Positions 61,770-64,000 of a stretch of DNA of 64,000 nt are shown here, in pieces. The notes under the pieces were generated by a model that saw nothing but the letters and a program-made list of their open reading frames with translations, was not told the origin of the DNA and made no database searches. The DNA comes from Streptomyces sp. NBC_01717 (GTDB lineage: Bacteria > Actinomycetota > Actinomycetes > Streptomycetales > Streptomycetaceae), in contig NZ_CP109178.1 in the NCBI RefSeq assembly GCF_036248255.1, forward strand, positions 806,001-870,000, read 5' to 3'. Position 1 is the first letter of the stretch; every line of letters begins with the position of its first letter. Made by a program: the position numbers and the translations under genes.

Positions 61770-63119
61770 CTAGCTGTCGTAGGGGACCCAGGCACGCTCG
61801 CCTGCGTCGTTCGTGCCGTACCAGTAGTGCGGCATTGCCTTGATGCCGGTGGTGCGGAACGGGCGGCCGTGGTCGTCGATGCGGATCGTGCCGGTGCGGC
61901 CCTGGGAGGACCAGTCGAGTTCGAGGTACCAGCGGGCGTCGTGGGTCTGTGTCGTCGCGTCGACCAGCAGCACCTCCGGGTCCTCGGCGGAGACGCGGTA
62001 CGGGAAGTGCGCGGCCGGGATGGCGTGTTCGCTGTCGGCGCCGTCCTTCGGGCGGGTGATGGGGCGGTCGACGTCGAGGTTCACGGTGAAGCGGCGGGGC
62101 GTGAGGTCGCCCCCGCAGCCCTGGCCCATGGCGTACGCGCTCCCGGCGGCCGGGTTGCCGCGGCTGACGATGCGGACGTGGAGCGCCTCCAGGACCACGG
62201 CCGTGGACGACCGCCCCTGCACCGAGATCTGCACCCTCGTCTGCCGCCCGTGCACCGCGCCCTGCGTCGCCGCCCACGCCCCGGCATCCTGCTCCGCCGG
62301 CGGCGCAGGTACCTGTGCGGGCGGCTTGGCGATGACGTAGTCGTGGCCGCAGCCCTTGTCCCAGACCAGGGAGTCGGCGCTCCAGGCGAGGGGCAGGCCG
62401 GTGGTCTGATTCGCGGCCGCGGTGGGACCGCTGCCGGTGGCGGACGGGGCGGGGGCCTTGTGACGGCGGCCGGGCGACGCGGAGTTCCGGGAAGGGGAGG
62501 GGGATGCGGTGACCGACGCCGCCGAACGGTGGGGTGCGCCGGGGGCGGTCGTCCGCGAGCCCGCGGAGCGGGAGGCGTCCGCCTCGGAGGAGCGCTCGCC
62601 CGACAGGGCGGACGTGCTGCGCAAAGTGGCGACCAGCACGCAGGCGACGGCGGTGGACGCCAGGACCCGTCGGCGGCGATACCAGGGGCGGGAAGCGGGC
62701 GAGGCAGCGGGCTCGTCCGGGTCGGGGCCGTCCCCGGGCTGCTCCGCGGAGCTGCTCTCCTCGACGAGCGCCCCGTCCCCCCCGTCCGGTGCCGCCGCCT
62801 CCGCCGAACCGGCCGTACGCACCTCCTGCCGAGCCGCCATCGCCGACAGCCACAGACGGTGCAGCTCGAGCCGCTCCTGCGGTCCCGCCTCGCAGAAGGC
62901 CGCGAGCCGCTCCACGGGCGCGAAGTCCTGCGGCACCGCCTCGCCCGCGCAGTACCGGTGCAACGTGGAGGTGTTCATGTTGAGGCGGCGGGCCAGAGAG
63001 GCGTAGCTCCGGTCCGTGCGGTCCTTCAGCTGGCGCACCAGCGCCGCGAACTCCTCGACATCGTCGCGCATCGACACCGTTATCCCGTCGTCCGCCCGCC
63101 GATCCTGCATCCCAGGCAC
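61770..63119 (-). CDS. HTH-domain regulator with one membrane helix and extracytoplasmic C-terminal domain
   Basis: 449 residues from 63119; the methionine at MRDDVEEFAALVRQLKDR (about residue 17) is an alternative start. An XRE-type helix-turn-helix (RSYASLARRLNMNTSTLHRY, then CAGEAVPQDFAPVERLAAF) occupies about 30-90. A membrane helix follows RRRR (VLASTAVACVLVATLRS, about 152-168), then a Ser/Pro-rich linker and a beta-rich external domain (LVWDKGCGHDYVIAKPPAQV, MGQGCGGDLTPRRFTV, AIPAAHFPYRVSAEDPEVLL). The arrangement suggests signal passage across the membrane to a DNA-binding domain, a type seen in many Streptomyces proteins. Two cysteines outside may pair. Confidence 0.8.
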   Translation of the reverse strand: MPGMQDRRADDGITVSMRDDVEEFAALVRQLKDRTDRSYASLARRLNMNTSTLHRYCAGEAVPQDFAPVERLAAFCEAGPQERLELHRLWLSAMAARQEVRTAGSAEAAAPDGGDGALVEESSSAEQPGDGPDPDEPAASPASRPWYRRRRVLASTAVACVLVATLRSTSALSGERSSEADASRSAGSRTTAPGAPHRSAASVTASPSPSRNSASPGRRHKAPAPSATGSGPTAAANQTTGLPLAWSADSLVWDKGCGHDYVIAKPPAQVPAPPAEQDAGAWAATQGAVHGRQTRVQISVQGRSSTAVVLEALHVRIVSRGNPAAGSAYAMGQGCGGDLTPRRFTVNLDVDRPITRPKDGADSEHAIPAAHFPYRVSAEDPEVLLVDATTQTHDARWYLELDWSSQGRTGTIRIDDHGRPFRTTGIKAMPHYWYGTNDAGERAWVPYDS

Positions 63120-63316
63120 TCATATCCCTGCACGTCAGATGGGCCGGGATGGTTCCACCGTCACCAAAAGAGCGGTAGTCGTTGCGCCGGACTCCGGTGA
63201 CCGCCGATGCTCTTGGTGTCGCACCGGCCAGGGCCGGACGGACCAACCGGCGTCGGGCGACGTCCGACACCCATGCACTGCACTCATGCACTCACCGCAT
63301 TCACGGGGGGACACCC

Positions 63317-63790
63317 ATGCCCAAGCGCACCCGAGCAGGCGCGCTCCTCGCAATCGCCGTCACGGGTCTGGCCGTGGCGCTCGCCGGCCTGGCCACGGCC
63401 GCTCCCAAGGCGCCCAGCTTCCTCGCGGCCGCGGACCTGCCGCCGCCCCGCACCTCGTCCTGAACGGCCGGCAAGGCCACCGTCGGCGTACCGGAGGAGA
63501 CGGACTGGGACACCTGTCTGCGGACGCTGCCGGGCCACGAGTCCACCCGACACCGCGACTTCGGCACCGACCTCGACACGAACGCCCGCCGGATCACCGT
63601 GGTCCTGCGCGCCACCCGTTCGGCGAAGCAGCCGACCTCGTGGCTGAACAAGCACATCACGTCCTGCGCGGCCCGCATCGCCGCAGGACCCGGCCACCGA
63701 GGCCACCGGCAAAGCCTTCAAGAAGCTGACCACCAAGGCCGTGGAACGAACTCCACTGACGGCGCCGCGCAGCGCGCGCTCCCGCCACGG
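63317..63790 (+). pseudogene. Secreted protein gene interrupted by an in-frame stop and a frameshift
   Basis: MPKRTRAGALLAIAVTGLAV then ALAGLATAAPKAPSFLAAA is a clear signal peptide and mature start. A TGA at 63461 follows PPPRTSS; the same frame goes on as TAGKATVGVPEETDWDTCLR, RDFGTDLDTNARRITVVLRA and TSWLNKHITSCAARIAA with strong coding bias, then shifts frame near 63685 to ATEATGKAFKKLTTK. A Trp codon (TGG) changed to TGA would explain the stop. The family resembles small secreted actinobacterial proteins with two cysteines. Confidence 0.65.
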
Positions 63791-63862
63791 GGTAGGGACG
63801 CCGCCGGCACCGACGACCACAGCACAGCCCGACCACTCGATCACTCGAAATGGAGAACCGAC

Positions 63863-64000
63863 ATGAACAGCAAGACCCGCACCGCCCTCACCGCCGGCGT
63901 CCTTGCCGTCGCTCTCGGACTCGGCGCCACCATCCAGGCCTCCGCCGGGACTCCGCGCAGCGTCAGCGGCAAGCCGTCCGAGTCGGCACAGGCGTCCGTC
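63863..64000 (+). CDS. Secreted protein, 5' part only (continues past the window)
   Basis: Starts at ATG 63863 with TGGAGAA eight bases upstream. MNSKTRTALTAGVLAVALGL then GATIQASAGTPRSVSGKPSE is a signal peptide with a cleavage site near QASA-GT. The mature part begins with a Ser/Pro-rich stretch and runs out of the window. It may be related to the interrupted secreted protein just upstream. Confidence 0.7.
   Translation, partial: MNSKTRTALTAGVLAVALGLGATIQASAGTPRSVSGKPSESAQASV

Overview
The window is high-GC actinobacterial DNA and almost certainly Streptomyces. Third codon positions are GC-rich, GTG and TTG starts and four-base stop/start overlaps are common, and the gene families (SpoIIE-type phosphatase, SAV_915-like, DUF1062, WapI/Imm1/Imm21 immunity proteins) and many decayed insertion sequences fit a chromosome arm or other accessory region. 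No tRNA, rRNA, CRISPR array or replication origin was seen.

Layout. (1) 34-4431: a small peptide-modification (RiPP-type) locus on the minus strand, with a cobalamin-binding radical SAM enzyme, a DUF5825-type partner and an MFS exporter. An unannotated 41-codon ORF with a good ribosome site sits just upstream and is my candidate precursor. (2) 5153-5692: a zinc-ribbon orphan next to a tandem-hairpin repeat that recurs at 37.6 kb. (3) 5786-19454: a sugar locus. It has a ROK kinase, a class I phosphomannose isomerase-like protein, an ABC sugar importer, an enolase-superfamily dehydratase and a secreted beta-helix enzyme resembling GH141 with FN3 and F5/8C modules. A GntR/FadR-type regulator follows, then divergently a lactonase-type amidohydrolase and an aldo/keto reductase. 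The parts fit release, import and non-phosphorylative oxidation of a deoxy-sugar such as L-fucose. (4) 19.5-34 kb: accessory and decaying DNA. It holds a large secreted phosphodiester-glycosidase/metallophosphatase bracketed by inverted IS4 fragments, a WapI-type immunity gene, a SpoIIE phosphatase and remnants of IS110, ISKra4-like, MFS, DUF1062 and helicase-associated genes. (5) 34119-37394: a secreted subtilisin-family protease with strong terminators. (6) 37.4-44.2 kb: orphan genes (HEAT-like hypothetical, membrane protein, methyltransferase, DUF3291, GNAT) and IS5/IS630 remnants.

(7) 44491-56898: a second carbohydrate region. Two secreted multidomain enzymes share CBM6-like modules: one is ThuA + DUF1080 + CBM6 + GH99-like, the other a quinoprotein sugar dehydrogenase + PKD + two CBM6. 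They are followed by a translationally coupled polyol-type operon (binding protein, two permeases, zinc dehydrogenase, PfkB kinase) with a DeoR regulator upstream. (8) 57.2-64 kb: more accessory DNA, with orphan immunity genes (Imm1, Imm21), a methyltransferase, an SAV_915-like gene, broken CorA, serine recombinase and beta-lactamase-fold genes, a HTH/membrane regulator, and two secreted proteins, one interrupted by a stop and one cut by the window end.

Functions are from recognising motifs in translations by eye; no database search was possible.
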